DNA of 64,000 bases from CAXXOK01 sp963675925 (GCA_963675925.2 CAXXIB010000006.1:1-64000); one strand, 5' to 3'; shown: positions 1 to 9,855, numbered from the stretch's first letter. Numbers and translations: made by a program. Notes: generated by a model from the sequence alone, not told the origin.

Positions 1-2498
1 AAAGCGCGATGCGCTTTTTTGAGCGTCATGCCTTTTATTTGCTTGTCAGCGGCGAGCGCCGCCATCAGCAGGCCATTCGCATGGTGGAAATTCCATTTTG
101 CTTCTCGGTCAAGATGGACGGCGGGATGCTGTCGGTGCAAACACAGGGCGCGGAAGGCATTCGCATGATTAGCGCGGACGGCCGCTATGTGTACTACGAC
201 GGACTCGTCCGCCGCCTGCACAGCGCGCAGGCCCGCATTGCCAAACTGATCACCCAGCACGGCAAAACCTTCACCTATCCGGCGGAGGAGGCGGAGGATA
301 CGCTATCGTCGTTGCTTCCGGCGCTTTCCATCGTAGGCGAAGTGCTGCCCTCACAGGAATTAAAGGACAAGCTGATTAACCAACCGCTCAAACCGCGTAT
401 TTATGTGGATTTGGCACGCGGCAATGTGGAAGCCAAAGTGGATTTGCACTATGGCGATATTGTCATTCATCTGTTTAACCCGGATACCGAAGCGCGGCAG
501 GAAATGCCCGACGGCAAACTGCTGCTGCGGGACGGGCGCGGAGAAACGGAACTGCTGGACTTTTTCTCGGACGCGGGATTCGTGGTGCGCCAGGGGCGCA
601 TCGTGCTGCGCCGCGCCAAGGATATCCTCGCCTTTTGCACCCAGGGGGTAACCGATCTTGGGAAGCTGGCCGAGGTGTTTGTCTCCGAAGCCTTCCGGAA
701 AATGAAACCCCGCCGTTTCAGCGGTACGGCATCGTTTCGCATGCAGGGCGGCCGCTTGCTGTTTTCATTGCTGGAGGGGAAAAAGCCCGTGGGCGAGCTT
801 CTGCCTGTACTCAAAGCCATTGAAGCTCGCCAGCAGTATGTGCGCCTGAAATCCGGCGAATTTTTGGATATTCGCGATATGACAGCCCTGGCCCCCGTAG
901 CCCAGGAACTGCTCGAAGCCGCCGCGCTGGATGACCCACAGGCCGAGCCAGATGCGCGGGAGCTGAACTTTGGCGCATACCGCGCAGCGTATATGGTCAC
1001 CATGCTGAAAATGGCGGGCGGCGATACAAAGGCGACCGACGAGGTGCAAAATACCGCCAAAGCGTTCTCCGAGCATTCCGATACCGCGGAAAACTTTGTC
1101 CCGGTGCGGCTGCGCAAAAAGCTAACACCCTACCAAATGCGCGGCGCGGGCTGGATTTTGTCACTGTACGAAAGCCGCATGGGTGGTATCTTAGCCGATG
1201 AAATGGGCCTTGGGAAAACCGTGCAGGTCATCGCCGCGCTGTCCGCAGCGAAAAAGAAGGACGGTGCATCCCAGAACCTGATCGTCACGCCGACTTCGCT
1301 GATTTATCACTGGCTGGCAGAGTTCAAGCGCTTTGACAAGAACCTGACCATCCGTCTGGTGACGGGACTTAGAGAGGACCGCCGCAAGGAACTGCAAAAC
1401 ATCATGGGCGACCGTTCGGTTGACGTGGTCCTAACCAGCTATCCCTTGCTGCGGCGGGATATTGACCTGATTAAAACCATGCCCTTCCGCTTTGCTATAT
1501 TGGATGAGGCACAGTTTGTTAAAAACGCACAGTCCATCGGTGCAGCGGCAGTCAAGGAAGTTGACGCGCAGGTGCGCATCGCGCTCACGGGCACGCCCAT
1601 GGAAAACCACATGGGTGAGCTGTGGAGCATTTTCGATTTTGTTCTCCCCGGCTATTTGGGCAGGCAGGCCAGTTTCCTGCGCCGCTACGGCGGCAGCGAA
1701 CACGCCGAAGAACTGCAGGAACGGATCAAACCGTTTATCATGCGCCGCCTCAAGTCCGAAGTGCTCAAGGATTTGCCGGAAAAACACGAGCAATCCCTCT
1801 ACGCGGCCATGACCCCCGAACAGGAACTCATTTACAACCAACTGCTGGAAACCCTGCGCACCCATGTGGGAGAAGCGCTGTCGTCCGGGTCGCTTCCGCG
1901 CGCGCGTATGCAGGTGCTCAGCATTCTGCTTAAGCTGCGGCAGGTTTGCTGCCATCCAAAGCTGTTCCTAGATGACTACGAAGGCACCAGCGGCAAGCTT
2001 GAACTGCTGATTCAGACCGTGAAACAGGCGATCGAAGACAAACGCCGGCTGCTGATATTTTCGCAGTTTGTCGGTATGCTGCAAATCATCCGTAAACGCT
2101 TAAATCGCGAAGGCATCAAAACGCTGTACCTGGACGGCTCCACCCAGCCGGAACTGCGGCAGGAGCTGTGCGACCGCTTTAACGGCGGTGAAGGTCAGGT
2201 ATTCTTAATCAGCCTGAAGGCGGGCGGGACCGGCCTGAACCTGATGGGCGCGGATCTGGTCATTCATTATGACCCGTGGTGGAACCCTGCCGTGGAAGAG
2301 CAGGCCATCGACCGTGCACACCGCATCGGTCAGACGCGGGAAGTGGACGTCATTCGCATGATTGCCCAGGGCACGATTGAAGAAAAAGTAACCGACCTGT
2401 CCAAGCGCAAGCGCGCCGTGTTTGACCGTGTTGTGCTGGCCGGCGAAACTGCGCTGTCCAGCTTAACGGAGGACGATATCCGCAACCTGTTCTTCTGA
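1..2498 (+). CDS. SNF2-family DEAD/H-box helicase, 5' end outside window
   Basis: ATP-dependent SNF2/Rad54-type DNA translocase, probably acting on nucleoprotein or stalled transcription complexes. About 829 residues are visible from the first ATG at 9. The frame is open to the left edge, and family members of about 1,050 residues have an extra N-terminal region, often with a SWIM zinc finger, so the start is probably upstream. Helicase motifs appear in order: Walker A DEMGLGKT (about residue 397 from position 9), DEAQ box (about 498), LTGTPMEN (about 525) and motif VI QAIDRAHRIGQ (about 765). The next gene follows after 28 nt. The exact role is not known. Confidence 0.9.
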   Translation, partial: SAMRFFERHAFYLLVSGERRHQQAIRMVEIPFCFSVKMDGGMLSVQTQGAEGIRMISADGRYVYYDGLVRRLHSAQARIAKLITQHGKTFTYPAEEAEDTLSSLLPALSIVGEVLPSQELKDKLINQPLKPRIYVDLARGNVEAKVDLHYGDIVIHLFNPDTEARQEMPDGKLLLRDGRGETELLDFFSDAGFVVRQGRIVLRRAKDILAFCTQGVTDLGKLAEVFVSEAFRKMKPRRFSGTASFRMQGGRLLFSLLEGKKPVGELLPVLKAIEARQQYVRLKSGEFLDIRDMTALAPVAQELLEAAALDDPQAEPDARELNFGAYRAAYMVTMLKMAGGDTKATDEVQNTAKAFSEHSDTAENFVPVRLRKKLTPYQMRGAGWILSLYESRMGGILADEMGLGKTVQVIAALSAAKKKDGASQNLIVTPTSLIYHWLAEFKRFDKNLTIRLVTGLREDRRKELQNIMGDRSVDVVLTSYPLLRRDIDLIKTMPFRFAILDEAQFVKNAQSIGAAAVKEVDAQVRIALTGTPMENHMGELWSIFDFVLPGYLGRQASFLRRYGGSEHAEELQERIKPFIMRRLKSEVLKDLPEKHEQSLYAAMTPEQELIYNQLLETLRTHVGEALSSGSLPRARMQVLSILLKLRQVCCHPKLFLDDYEGTSGKLELLIQTVKQAIEDKRRLLIFSQFVGMLQIIRKRLNREGIKTLYLDGSTQPELRQELCDRFNGGEGQVFLISLKAGGTGLNLMGADLVIHYDPWWNPAVEEQAIDRAHRIGQTREVDVIRMIAQGTIEEKVTDLSKRKRAVFDRVVLAGETALSSLTEDDIRNLFF

Positions 2499-2526
2499 CC
2501 CTTTGAACCCATGGGAGGCGTACTGT

Positions 2527-3171
2527 ATGTGCGGACGCTACTATATTGACAACGAGGAAGAAAACATAAAGGTTCGCGCCATCATGAAGGAGCTGAACCG
2601 GCGCAGGCTGCCCAGGTACGATCAGGTGCATATCGGGGAAATCTTTCCCTCACAGGTCGCACCGGTTATTCTGCTTGAGCAGGATGTCGGCCCCACCGTT
2701 CGCCCCATGCATTGGGGGTTTCCGCGTGGCGGAGGCGGGGGACTGGTCATCAATAGCCGGTCCGAAAAGGCCGATATTACTCCGATGTTTCAAAAAGCGG
2801 CACGGGAAAGGCGCTGCCTGATCCCGGCGAGCCACTTTTTTGAATGGCGGCGCACCGATGGCAAAAAATCAAAGGACAAGTTTGCCTTTCGCCCCGCGGC
2901 AGACGACGCGCTGATGTACATGGCCGGGTTTTACGGAACCTTTCTGGGCGGGTTTGAAAACGGTGGATTTGATGGCTTTGCCATTCTCACCCGTGAGGCG
3001 GATGAGCAAATGACACCGTATCACAATCGCATGCCGGTCATCCTTTTAGACGAAGCGCTGAAAAAAGCCTGGCTGAACCATGAGATACCTTACCCCGATC
3101 TTCGGCAGGCGTTTGAGTCGCCCGTTTTAAAAGTTTGGGAGCAGGAGCCCGATTCCAAACAATCAGCATAA
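2527..3171 (+). CDS. SRAP domain protein (HMCES/YedK family)
   Basis: SOS-response-associated peptidase family protein, which in studied members forms a covalent thiazolidine crosslink with abasic sites in single-stranded DNA. The start is set by chemistry: Cys2 of MCGRYY must be exposed after Met removal. That ATG lies 8 nt after a GGGAGG ribosome-binding site, so the longer TTG start at 2503 is rejected. Other expected residues are visible: the NSRSE segment, FFEW with the catalytic Glu, and the HNRMPV histidine. It is 214 residues, normal for the family. It sits directly behind the helicase, so a shared DNA-repair transcript is plausible. Confidence 0.92.
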   Translation: MCGRYYIDNEEENIKVRAIMKELNRRRLPRYDQVHIGEIFPSQVAPVILLEQDVGPTVRPMHWGFPRGGGGGLVINSRSEKADITPMFQKAARERRCLIPASHFFEWRRTDGKKSKDKFAFRPAADDALMYMAGFYGTFLGGFENGGFDGFAILTREADEQMTPYHNRMPVILLDEALKKAWLNHEIPYPDLRQAFESPVLKVWEQEPDSKQSA

Positions 3172-3213
3172 GGCAGCTGCACGCTTGTTTGCAGCGAAAA
3201 CTGTATACAAACC

Positions 3214-3242
3214 TTGACGAAACACAGTGCGTTTGTTACTAT
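3214..3242 (+). promoter_or_regulatory. Sigma-70-type promoter for the GGDEF gene
   Basis: TTGACG (3214-3219) and TACTAT (3237-3242) are separated by 17 nt. It lies about 110 nt before the diguanylate cyclase start, with nothing else between. Confidence 0.6.
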
Positions 3243-3267
3243 CTGCTGTGGAGTATTGAAAAATGTG

Positions 3268-3289
3268 AGAACGGAAGCGTTTCCGTTCT
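3268..3289 (+). terminator. Hairpin in the leader before the GGDEF gene
   Basis: AGAACGGAA pairs perfectly with TTCCGTTCT around a 4-nt loop, followed by TTCTATG. It could end transcripts from the SRAP gene. Because it lies downstream of the 3214-3242 promoter it could also attenuate the GGDEF gene. The T-tract is poor, so the call is weak. Confidence 0.4.
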
Positions 3290-3352
3290 TTCTATGTGTC
3301 ATCCGCAGTTTCGTTGCGGATACCATGCTATATTGAGTAGGAGGCGTGCCCA

Positions 3353-4553
3353 GTGGAGACAATAACAGTAATGCAGTGGCAGATGCCGGTCTTTATCAAC
3401 TGTTTTTCTCTGGCTGTGTTGTTCATTGTTTTAATGAATAACAGGCAGGAGCATCTGGAAACCAAATCACAGCGGTATTTCTTTTTCCAGCATCTGGTCC
3501 TCAGCAATATTGCCCTGCTGGTTTTTGACGGGTTGACTTGGATCTTTGTCGGTTCACCGGTTCCGTCCCACCGCCTGTTCCATGTACTTGCGTCCATTAT
3601 GTTCTATATTATGGCCCCGATGCCGTCGTTTTTCTTTATCGGGTTTGTGGATGTGGTACTCAATATTCCTAGCGAGAAACGCCGGCAAGCTCATGTGGTT
3701 GTATACCATCCCGGTTGTCATCAATTTTATCATAGCATCGCTCAGTCCATTCACGAACTGGTTTTTTCACATTGATCCCGTGAATCACTATCAACGGGGA
3801 TCGCTGTTTTATGTCTCGTTCCTGCTGTCGTACGCCCTGCTGGCGGTAGCGGTCGTTAAGGTACTGTCTACCTACCGTAAACTGAAAAAAAGCCGTATCG
3901 GGATTGCCAAAAATGTGAAAGAGTTTCGCTGGATTCTGGAGTATACGAGCATTCCTGTGATTGGCGGCATTGTACAGGCCATGTTCAACAACGTCACTTA
4001 CATATGGAACTTTACGGTGCTGGGACTCATTATACTGTATATCAATTATCAGAATGTTGAAATCACAACCGACAGCCTGACGGGCCTTTACAACCGCAGA
4101 CAGTCGTATTTCTTCTTTGAGCGCTTTATGCGGGAACGCAGCAGGGAACAGGCCACAATCGCTGTCGTGATGATCGATATCAACAACTTTAAAAAGATCA
4201 ACGATCAGTTTGGACACACCCAGGGAGACGATGCCATTACTGCCGTTGCCAAGGTACTGGAAACCGAGTTCCGGTGGGATGATTTCATCTGCCGTTTTGG
4301 CGGAGACGAATTTGTGATCATCACCAAGCATGGGGAGCTGGAAACCCTCAAGGCTATTTTGGACTCTGTTGACAACCATTTACTGTCGCTGCACAAGGAA
4401 GGAAAGTATCCCTTTGAACTGGCCATCAGTGCGGGCTATGCCCAGTATTCCCGTAAAAACAGGAAGCTGGACACCTTGATTAAGCAGGCCGATGCCATGA
4501 TGTTTGAACAGAAAGCAAAGCTTTTGCGCAGGGCCAGCGACAAGAAAGAGTAA
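3353..4553 (+). pseudogene. Membrane GGDEF diguanylate cyclase, interrupted by one frameshift
   Basis: The product would be about 399 residues: an N-terminal multi-helix membrane region and a C-terminal GGDEF domain that makes cyclic di-GMP. Translation starts at GTG 3353 behind GGAGG (3340-3344). The frame breaks near 3683, where one extra base in CGC-C-GGC joins SEKR to GKLMWLYTIPVV. Both sides are otherwise well conserved, so the break is either recent or a sequence error. RFGGDEFVII is the active site, and RWDD five residues before GGDEF matches an RxxD product-inhibition site. It is listed as a pseudogene only because of the frameshift. Confidence 0.8.
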
Positions 4554-4594
4554 GCCTGTACACTTCCGGGGTGGACAAGCCAAACACGGTGTGA

Positions 4595-4823
4595 TACTAT
4601 ATGCATTGGATGAATGCCCTGCCTACGCAGTTTAGAGAGCCGTTTTACAAGCTGAAAGGACGGCCGCGCGGCAAACAGGGTTTCCCGCATCCGCATTGTC
4701 GGCTAATCCCCGACGGCTTGCCCCCGTTACCGGGCAGAGAGTGAGAGCATATAGCTCTAAGTCGGGTGGTACCGCGAAGAAAAAACCTTCGTCCCAACAA
4801 GCAGTTGGGCTGAGGGGTTTTTT
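4595..4823 (+). promoter_or_regulatory. T-box leader, proline-specific, controlling proS
   Basis: This is a tRNA-sensing leader that reads through its terminator when uncharged tRNA-Pro binds. The Stem I core carries AGAGAGC (4634-4640). GGATG (4608-4612) pairs with CATCC (4688-4692), and GCCCTG (4616-4621) pairs with CAGGGT (4676-4681). They enclose an internal loop holding CCC at 4684-4686, read here as the proline specifier. The conserved T-box GGGTGGTACCGCG spans 4764-4776, with TGGT (4767-4770) available to pair with an ACCA tRNA end. A terminator follows at about 4783-4823. The 5' boundary is approximate. Confidence 0.9.
4783..4823 (+). terminator. T-box terminator of the proS leader
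   Basis: CCCAAC/GTTGGG forms the inner stem and AAAACC/GGGGTTTTTT the outer stem, ending in a T-run at 4817-4822. The T-box segment upstream can pair with its 5' part to form the antiterminator. Confidence 0.8.
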
Positions 4824-4840
4824 AGTTTAAGGAGGAACGT

Positions 4841-6284
4841 ATGGGTAAGCAGGATGAGAAAAAGTTTGTGGAGTATATCACGCCCCGCAGCGAGGATTTT
4901 TCCCAGTGGTATACGGATGTAATTTTGCAGTCGGAGCTGGTGGACTACGCACCGGTGCGCGGGTGTATGGTCGTGCGCCCGTACGGATACGCCATTTGGG
5001 AGCGCATCCAGCAGGAAGCAGACCGCAGGTTTAAGGCTACGGGCCATCAAAACGTTTATATGCCCATGCTCATCCCCGAAAGCTTACTTTTGAAGGAAGC
5101 CGAGCATGTGGAAGGCTTTGCGCCGGAAGTGGCATGGGTGACCCAGGGCGGTAATGAACCATTGCAGGAGCGCTTGGCCATTCGCCCCACCAGCGAGACA
5201 ATGTTTTGCGCCATGTATAGCAAATGGGTGGGCAGCTGGCGCGATCTGCCCATGAAATACAACCAGTGGTGCTCGGTGATGCGCTGGGAGAAAAGTACCC
5301 GTCCGTTCCTGCGGACGGCAGAGTTCCTCTGGCAGGAAGGGCATACCATTCATGAAACGCCTGAGGAAGCGCAGGAGGAAACCCTGCAAATGCTGGACGT
5401 GTATCAGGATGTGGCCGAGAACGAACTGGCCATCCCCGTGCTTTGCGGGCGAAAATCAGAGAAGGAAAAGTTTGCCGGCGCGGTAGCCACCTACAGCATG
5501 GAAGCTATGATGCAGGACGGCAAAGCCCTGCAAGCGGGCACGACCCACAACTTCGGCACGAATTTTGCCGAGGCCTTTAACATCCAGTTCCTAAGCCGCG
5601 ATGGCAAGCTGGAATATGTACACGAAACCAGTTGGGGTGTCTCCACCCGTCTGATCGGTGCGATTATTATGACTCACGGAGACGAGCGCGGCCTGCGCTT
5701 ACCGCCCCGCATTGCGCCCATCCAGATTGTCATTGTGCCTGTGGCGGCGCATAAGGGCGGCGTGATCGAAAAATGCGATGAGGTTTTCAAAACCCTGACC
5801 GATGCTGGCTTCCGTGTGAAGGTCGATGATCGCGATACGGTCTCGCCCGGCTTTAAGTTCAACGACTGGGAACTCAAGGGCGTGCCTGTTCGGCTGGAAA
5901 TCGGCCCCCGCGACATTGCAAGCAACCAGGCCATGGCGTTCCGCCGCGATACCTGCGAAAAAGCACCCGTATCGCTTGAGAATCTGGACCAAGAGCATGA
6001 CGGCGCTGCTGGACGATATCCAACAAGGCTTGTTTGATCAGGCGGCGGCATTCCGTGACGAGCGGATTCAGACCGTAAGCACCATGGAAGAGCTGACCCA
6101 AGCGGTGCAAACCGGCTTTGCCAAAGCAATGTGGTGCGGCGATGTTGCCTGCGAAGACAAAATCAAGCAGGAGACAAACGCCACCAGCCGCAACATGCCC
6201 TTTGACCAGACGGCCGTTGGCGACAACTGTGTTTGCTGCGGTAAGAAAGCTGAAAAACTGATTTACTTCGCAAAGGCCTATTAA
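4841..6284 (+). pseudogene. proS: Prolyl-tRNA synthetase (archaeal/eukaryal-type), one frameshift
   Basis: It charges tRNA-Pro with proline. ATG 4841 follows AAGGAGGAACGT. Class II motifs include RPTSETMF and FLRTAEFLWQEGHT, with the anticodon-binding domain following, and the protein ends in YFAKAY as in the short archaeal/eukaryal-like ProRS group. The frame breaks at about 5993: one extra G in CAA-G-AGC shifts ENLDQ away from SMTALLDDIQQG. The repaired length is about 480 residues, normal for this type. The gene should be essential and its T-box is intact, so a sequencing or assembly error is the most likely explanation. A second proS elsewhere is possible. Confidence 0.85.
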
Positions 6285-6287
6285 GCC

Positions 6288-6934
6288 ATGAACAGCCAGG
6301 TGATCCTCTGGGATTGGAACGGGACGCTGTTGGACGACCTGCGTTACGCCATTAAAGTGCGTAACCGGGTCTTCCCGCGTTTCGGCCTGCCTGTGATTGA
6401 GGATGTACAGGACTATCTATGCCCAGTTCACCTTTCCGGTACGCCTGTACTATGAGCGCGCAGGCGTAACGGAGGAGACCTTTACAGCGGTCGCAAACGC
6501 CTGGATGGATGAGTACATTCTGGGCTGCCATAGCGTGCCGCTGTTTCTCGGATGCGCTCACAGCGATCGACCGCTTTCAGGCGGCTGGTCTCCGGCAAGT
6601 TGTGCTGTCTGCCAGCAAAGAAGATAACCTGCGCAATCAGCTGGATCATGCCGGAATTTTGCACCGGTTTGAAGCGGTGCTTGGCCTGTCGCATATTTAC
6701 GCGACCGATAAAACCGATATTGCCAGAGACTGGCTTACAAAAACCGCAACCGACCCGGCTGCTTGTCTGCTGCTGGGGGATACATCGCATGATGCGGCCG
6801 TGGCCGATGCGCTAGGGATGGATTGCATCTTGATTGCGCGCGGGCATATGAGCAGGCAACGCTTGCTGCAAACCGGGCATCCTGTGTGCGAGAGCTTAAC
6901 ACAAGCAACGGACCTGGTACTCGGCAGGAAATAG
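6288..6934 (+). pseudogene. HAD-family phosphatase (phosphoglycolate phosphatase-like), two frameshifts
   Basis: The start ATG 6288 lies 3 nt after the proS stop. The three frame segments together give about 214 residues. The first has the HAD motif I WDWNGTLLDD, with the nucleophile Asp and the acid/base Asp. The middle has the FPVRLYYERAG cap region. The last has VVLSASK (motif II) and LLLGDTSHDAAVA (motif IV). Breaks lie at about 6417 (TAT-C-TAT) and 6547 (TTT-C-TCG), each one base too long. The substrate cannot be told from sequence. Confidence 0.75.
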
Positions 6935-7006
6935 ATACGTATCTGACGAAATTCTACATAAGCAACAGAATCTTATACGCCCTTTGAACGATTGGAGAGA
7001 TGCAAC

Positions 7007-7966
7007 GTGGCAAAACCGCTGTTTCAAGGCGCGATTACCGATGTGCACGGCATCCGGGTTGGACAGGCGCAGGACATGCGCGCGCTGACCGGGGTGACCG
7101 TGGTGCTCTGCGGCGGCGACGGCGCAGTGATTGGCGCGGATGTACGCGGCGCGGCATCCGGCACGCGGGAGATCAGCCTCACACGCAGTGAAGCGACTGT
7201 GGAAAAGGCCAATGCTGTTATGCTGACCGGGGGCAGTGCTTTCGGGCTGGATGCGACCGGCGGCGTGATGCGCTTTCTGGAGGAAGCGGGCATCGGCTAT
7301 GAGGTCGCCTCGTTCTGTGTGCCGATTGTGCCCGCCGCTGTGTTGTTTGATTTGATGGCAGGTGACGGAACTGTTCGCCCGGATGCGGATATGGCGTATG
7401 AAGCTTGTAAAAACGCTGCCAAATCCGTACAGCAAGGCGCATTTGGCGCAGGAACCGGCGCGACCATCGGTAAATTTGTCCCGGGTGCGACCCCGATGTT
7501 TGGCGGTACAGGTACGGCCAGCATCACCCTGCCCGATGGGGTCACCATCGGTGCCATTGCCTGCGTGAACGCAGGGGGCGATGTCTATCATCCGCATACC
7601 GGAAAGGTGCTCGCTTGCGGGCATTTAAGCGATGGGAAGCCGGTACCCTGCGAAGGACTGCTGTTTGGCACTGCACCTGTTGCCGATCACCTCAAGATTA
7701 CTGAGCGCGGCAATACGACGCTGGTGACCGTGGCAACCGATGCGATACTCACTAAGCCGCAGGCGAACCGTGTAGCAAACTGTGCGCACGATGGCATGGC
7801 CCGCGCGATACGCCCTGTGCACACACAGGCCGATGGCGATACGGTGTTTGCGCTTGCAACAGGCCGCGTGAATACCGATGTGAACATGATCCAGCTGTGC
7901 GCGGCGGCGGCGGAGGTTACCGCACGCGCGATTGCCAATGCTGCACATCTAGGTGGTAAGCGGTGA
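7007..7966 (+). CDS. P1-family peptidase (DmpA/NylC-like)
   Basis: An Ntn-type hydrolase of the P1 family, which includes aminopeptidases and 6-aminohexanoate-oligomer hydrolases that mature by self-cleavage. GTG 7007 is chosen because GGAGAG lies 7 nt upstream; an upstream TTG at 6992 would overlap that site. Visible family segments are GAITDVHGIRVGQ, LTGGSAFGLDATGGV and FGAGTGATIGKF, and it is 319 residues, a usual size. The cleavage point is not assigned. Its stop overlaps the acpS start (GTGA), so the two are co-translated. The natural substrate is unknown. Confidence 0.88.
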   Translation: MAKPLFQGAITDVHGIRVGQAQDMRALTGVTVVLCGGDGAVIGADVRGAASGTREISLTRSEATVEKANAVMLTGGSAFGLDATGGVMRFLEEAGIGYEVASFCVPIVPAAVLFDLMAGDGTVRPDADMAYEACKNAAKSVQQGAFGAGTGATIGKFVPGATPMFGGTGTASITLPDGVTIGAIACVNAGGDVYHPHTGKVLACGHLSDGKPVPCEGLLFGTAPVADHLKITERGNTTLVTVATDAILTKPQANRVANCAHDGMARAIRPVHTQADGDTVFALATGRVNTDVNMIQLCAAAAEVTARAIANAAHLGGKR

Positions 7967-8328
7967 TCGGCTTAGGAATTGATCTATGCCAGGTGGAGCG
8001 TATCGAAAAAACGCTGCATAAAAGCGATGGATTTCTCAACCGTTATTACACGCAGGATGAACGCATCTACTTAAACGATAAAAAGGAAGCGCAGAGCGCA
8101 GCCGGTTTTTATGCAGCCAAAGAGGCGTTTTTAAAAGCGCTGGGCGTAGGTCTGTCCGGCGGCGTTGCGCTGGCGGATATTGGCGTTACACACGATGAAC
8201 GCGGCTGTCCGGCGTATGCACTGTCGGAAAAAGCCCTTGCGGCTATGCAGAACAAGGGCGCAAAACACGCGTTTCTAAGCATCACGCACGACGGGGGCAT
8301 GGCTGCCGCCGTGTGCGTACTGGAGTAG
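7963..8328 (+). CDS. acpS: Holo-[acyl-carrier-protein] synthase
   Basis: It transfers 4'-phosphopantetheine from CoA to the serine of acyl carrier protein for fatty-acid synthesis. At 121 residues it matches AcpS size. The N-terminal GIDLCQVERIE has the Mg-binding Asp and AAKEAFLKALG has the second metal-binding Glu. GTG 7963 overlaps the stop of the P1 peptidase gene. nnr begins 3 nt after its stop, so acpS-nnr is a tight pair, as in many bacteria. Confidence 0.95.
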   Translation: MIGLGIDLCQVERIEKTLHKSDGFLNRYYTQDERIYLNDKKEAQSAAGFYAAKEAFLKALGVGLSGGVALADIGVTHDERGCPAYALSEKALAAMQNKGAKHAFLSITHDGGMAAAVCVLE

Positions 8329-8331
8329 CCT

Positions 8332-9855
8332 ATGTTGCACACCCTGTCACCGGCGGAGATGAAGCATATTGAAACGCGCTTCATGGCCGAGACGAAAACC
8401 GATAGCCTGACCCTGATGGAACGCGCAGCAACGCATGTTGCCGATGCTGCCATGCCGTTTTTGTGGCATGGGGCAAAGCTGCTGGTGCTGTGCGGCAATG
8501 GCAATAACGGAGGCGACGGTCTGGCCGCCGCGCGTATTCTGCTCTCGCGGTTTGAAACCCTACAATGCGTGATCTATCAGCTGGCAGGAAAGCAATCCCC
8601 GGAGACCGCGGAACAGGAGAAACGACTTGCGGCATATGGCGATCGAATTGATCGTGTAGTGGTCGATCAGAAGGTTCCGCTCATCCCGTCGGACTGTGCC
8701 TGCATCATTGACGCGCTGTTTGGTACAGGGTTGTCCCGCCCTTTGGCCGGGGCAGCGCTTGCGCTGGTGGAGGAAGTCAATCAACAAACCATCCCCGTTG
8801 TCGCTGTCGATATCCCAAGCGGGCTGGACGGAGCGACCGGATACGCGCCGGAGGGTGGTGCCGTGGTGCAGGGCGATGTAACGGTAAGCTTTCACCGCAT
8901 CAAGCAGGGGCTGATCCTTGGCGACGGCCCGGATGCCTGTGGCGAGATTACAATCGGCGATCTGGGCATTCCCTTAGCCTATGGCAATGTTTCGGGTTTT
9001 GCTGTGATGGAAACAAGCGATGTAAAACGGCCTGCGCGCCGGAAAAATACGCACAAGGGCAGCTACGGCAGGCTGCTAACGGTTACAGGTTCGGCCGCCA
9101 TGCCGGGAGCAGCGGGCATCAGTGCGCTGGCAGCCCTACGAACAGGAGCCGGGATGGTCACCGTGGCTTGTCCCAAGGAGATTGTCCAAACTGTCATCAC
9201 AATCACGCCCTGCGCGACCGCGCTGCCGCTGACGGAGGGAAACCCTTGGTCTGTACTGGAACCCGCGCTGGAAAAAGCAAGCGCAGTGGTTGTCGGCTGT
9301 GGTTTGGGCCAAAGCCACGCGGTGTCTCGCCTGGTTGAGCGATTGATCCAGTATCTGTGCACCCATGAGCTTCCAGCGGTGCTTGATGCGGACGCACTGA
9401 ACATTTTGGCGCAGTATCAGGATACCTTTATCGCACAATCCCTGCGCTTTCCGGCACATTGTGTGCTCACGCCCCATCTGGGCGAGGCTGCACGGCTGCT
9501 GCGGTGGCCGGTTGGCAAGGTGAAACAGGAACAAGTACTGGCGGCGCGGGAACTGCAAAAGCGCTATGGCGGCAGTATCGTGCTAAAAAGCGCAACCAGC
9601 GTACTGATTGCCGAAGACGGTGAAGCCATCAACCGCTTTGGCACGCCTGCCATGGCCAAAGCCGGTAGCGGCGATACCCTGGCCGGCATTTTGGGTGCGC
9701 TGCTGGCCGGACAAAAGGTCTATGCACTGCAGGGTGTACGCCTATTGCAAACGGCCTGTGCCCTGCACGGGCTGGCCGGCGAAGCCGCCGCACAAAAATA
9801 TGGCGAGCACGGGGTGCTCGCCACGGATGTTTGCGATGTTATTGCTAGAGTATAG
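8332..9855 (+). CDS. nnr: Bifunctional NAD(P)H-hydrate repair enzyme
   Basis: It repairs damaged NADH/NADPH hydrates. The N-terminal half (about residues 1-215, with GNGNNGGDGLAAAR) is the YjeF-type epimerase. The C-terminal half (about 225-507, with AGSGDTLAGILGALLAGQ) is the ADP/ATP-dependent dehydratase. 507 residues is the normal length of the fused form. The start ATG 8332 follows the acpS stop by 3 nt. Its last 11 nt overlap the end of the convergent ccdA gene and no terminator lies between them. Confidence 0.95.
   Translation: MLHTLSPAEMKHIETRFMAETKTDSLTLMERAATHVADAAMPFLWHGAKLLVLCGNGNNGGDGLAAARILLSRFETLQCVIYQLAGKQSPETAEQEKRLAAYGDRIDRVVVDQKVPLIPSDCACIIDALFGTGLSRPLAGAALALVEEVNQQTIPVVAVDIPSGLDGATGYAPEGGAVVQGDVTVSFHRIKQGLILGDGPDACGEITIGDLGIPLAYGNVSGFAVMETSDVKRPARRKNTHKGSYGRLLTVTGSAAMPGAAGISALAALRTGAGMVTVACPKEIVQTVITITPCATALPLTEGNPWSVLEPALEKASAVVVGCGLGQSHAVSRLVERLIQYLCTHELPAVLDADALNILAQYQDTFIAQSLRFPAHCVLTPHLGEAARLLRWPVGKVKQEQVLAARELQKRYGGSIVLKSATSVLIAEDGEAINRFGTPAMAKAGSGDTLAGILGALLAGQKVYALQGVRLLQTACALHGLAGEAAAQKYGEHGVLATDVCDVIARV

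Noticed and set aside
1..20. Terminator-like hairpin AAAGCGC-GAT-GCGCTTT at the left edge
   Set aside because: It overlaps the open helicase frame, which probably extends upstream, so it is most likely a chance pairing inside the gene.
2503..2526. TTG start giving eight extra residues on the SRAP protein
   Set aside because: It would bury the catalytic Cys that must follow the initiator Met.
3683..6547. Programmed +1 frameshifting as the cause of the four breaks
   Set aside because: No shared slippery sequence, stop codon or stimulatory element at the four sites; sequence error is simpler. Kept only as a minor alternative in the findings.
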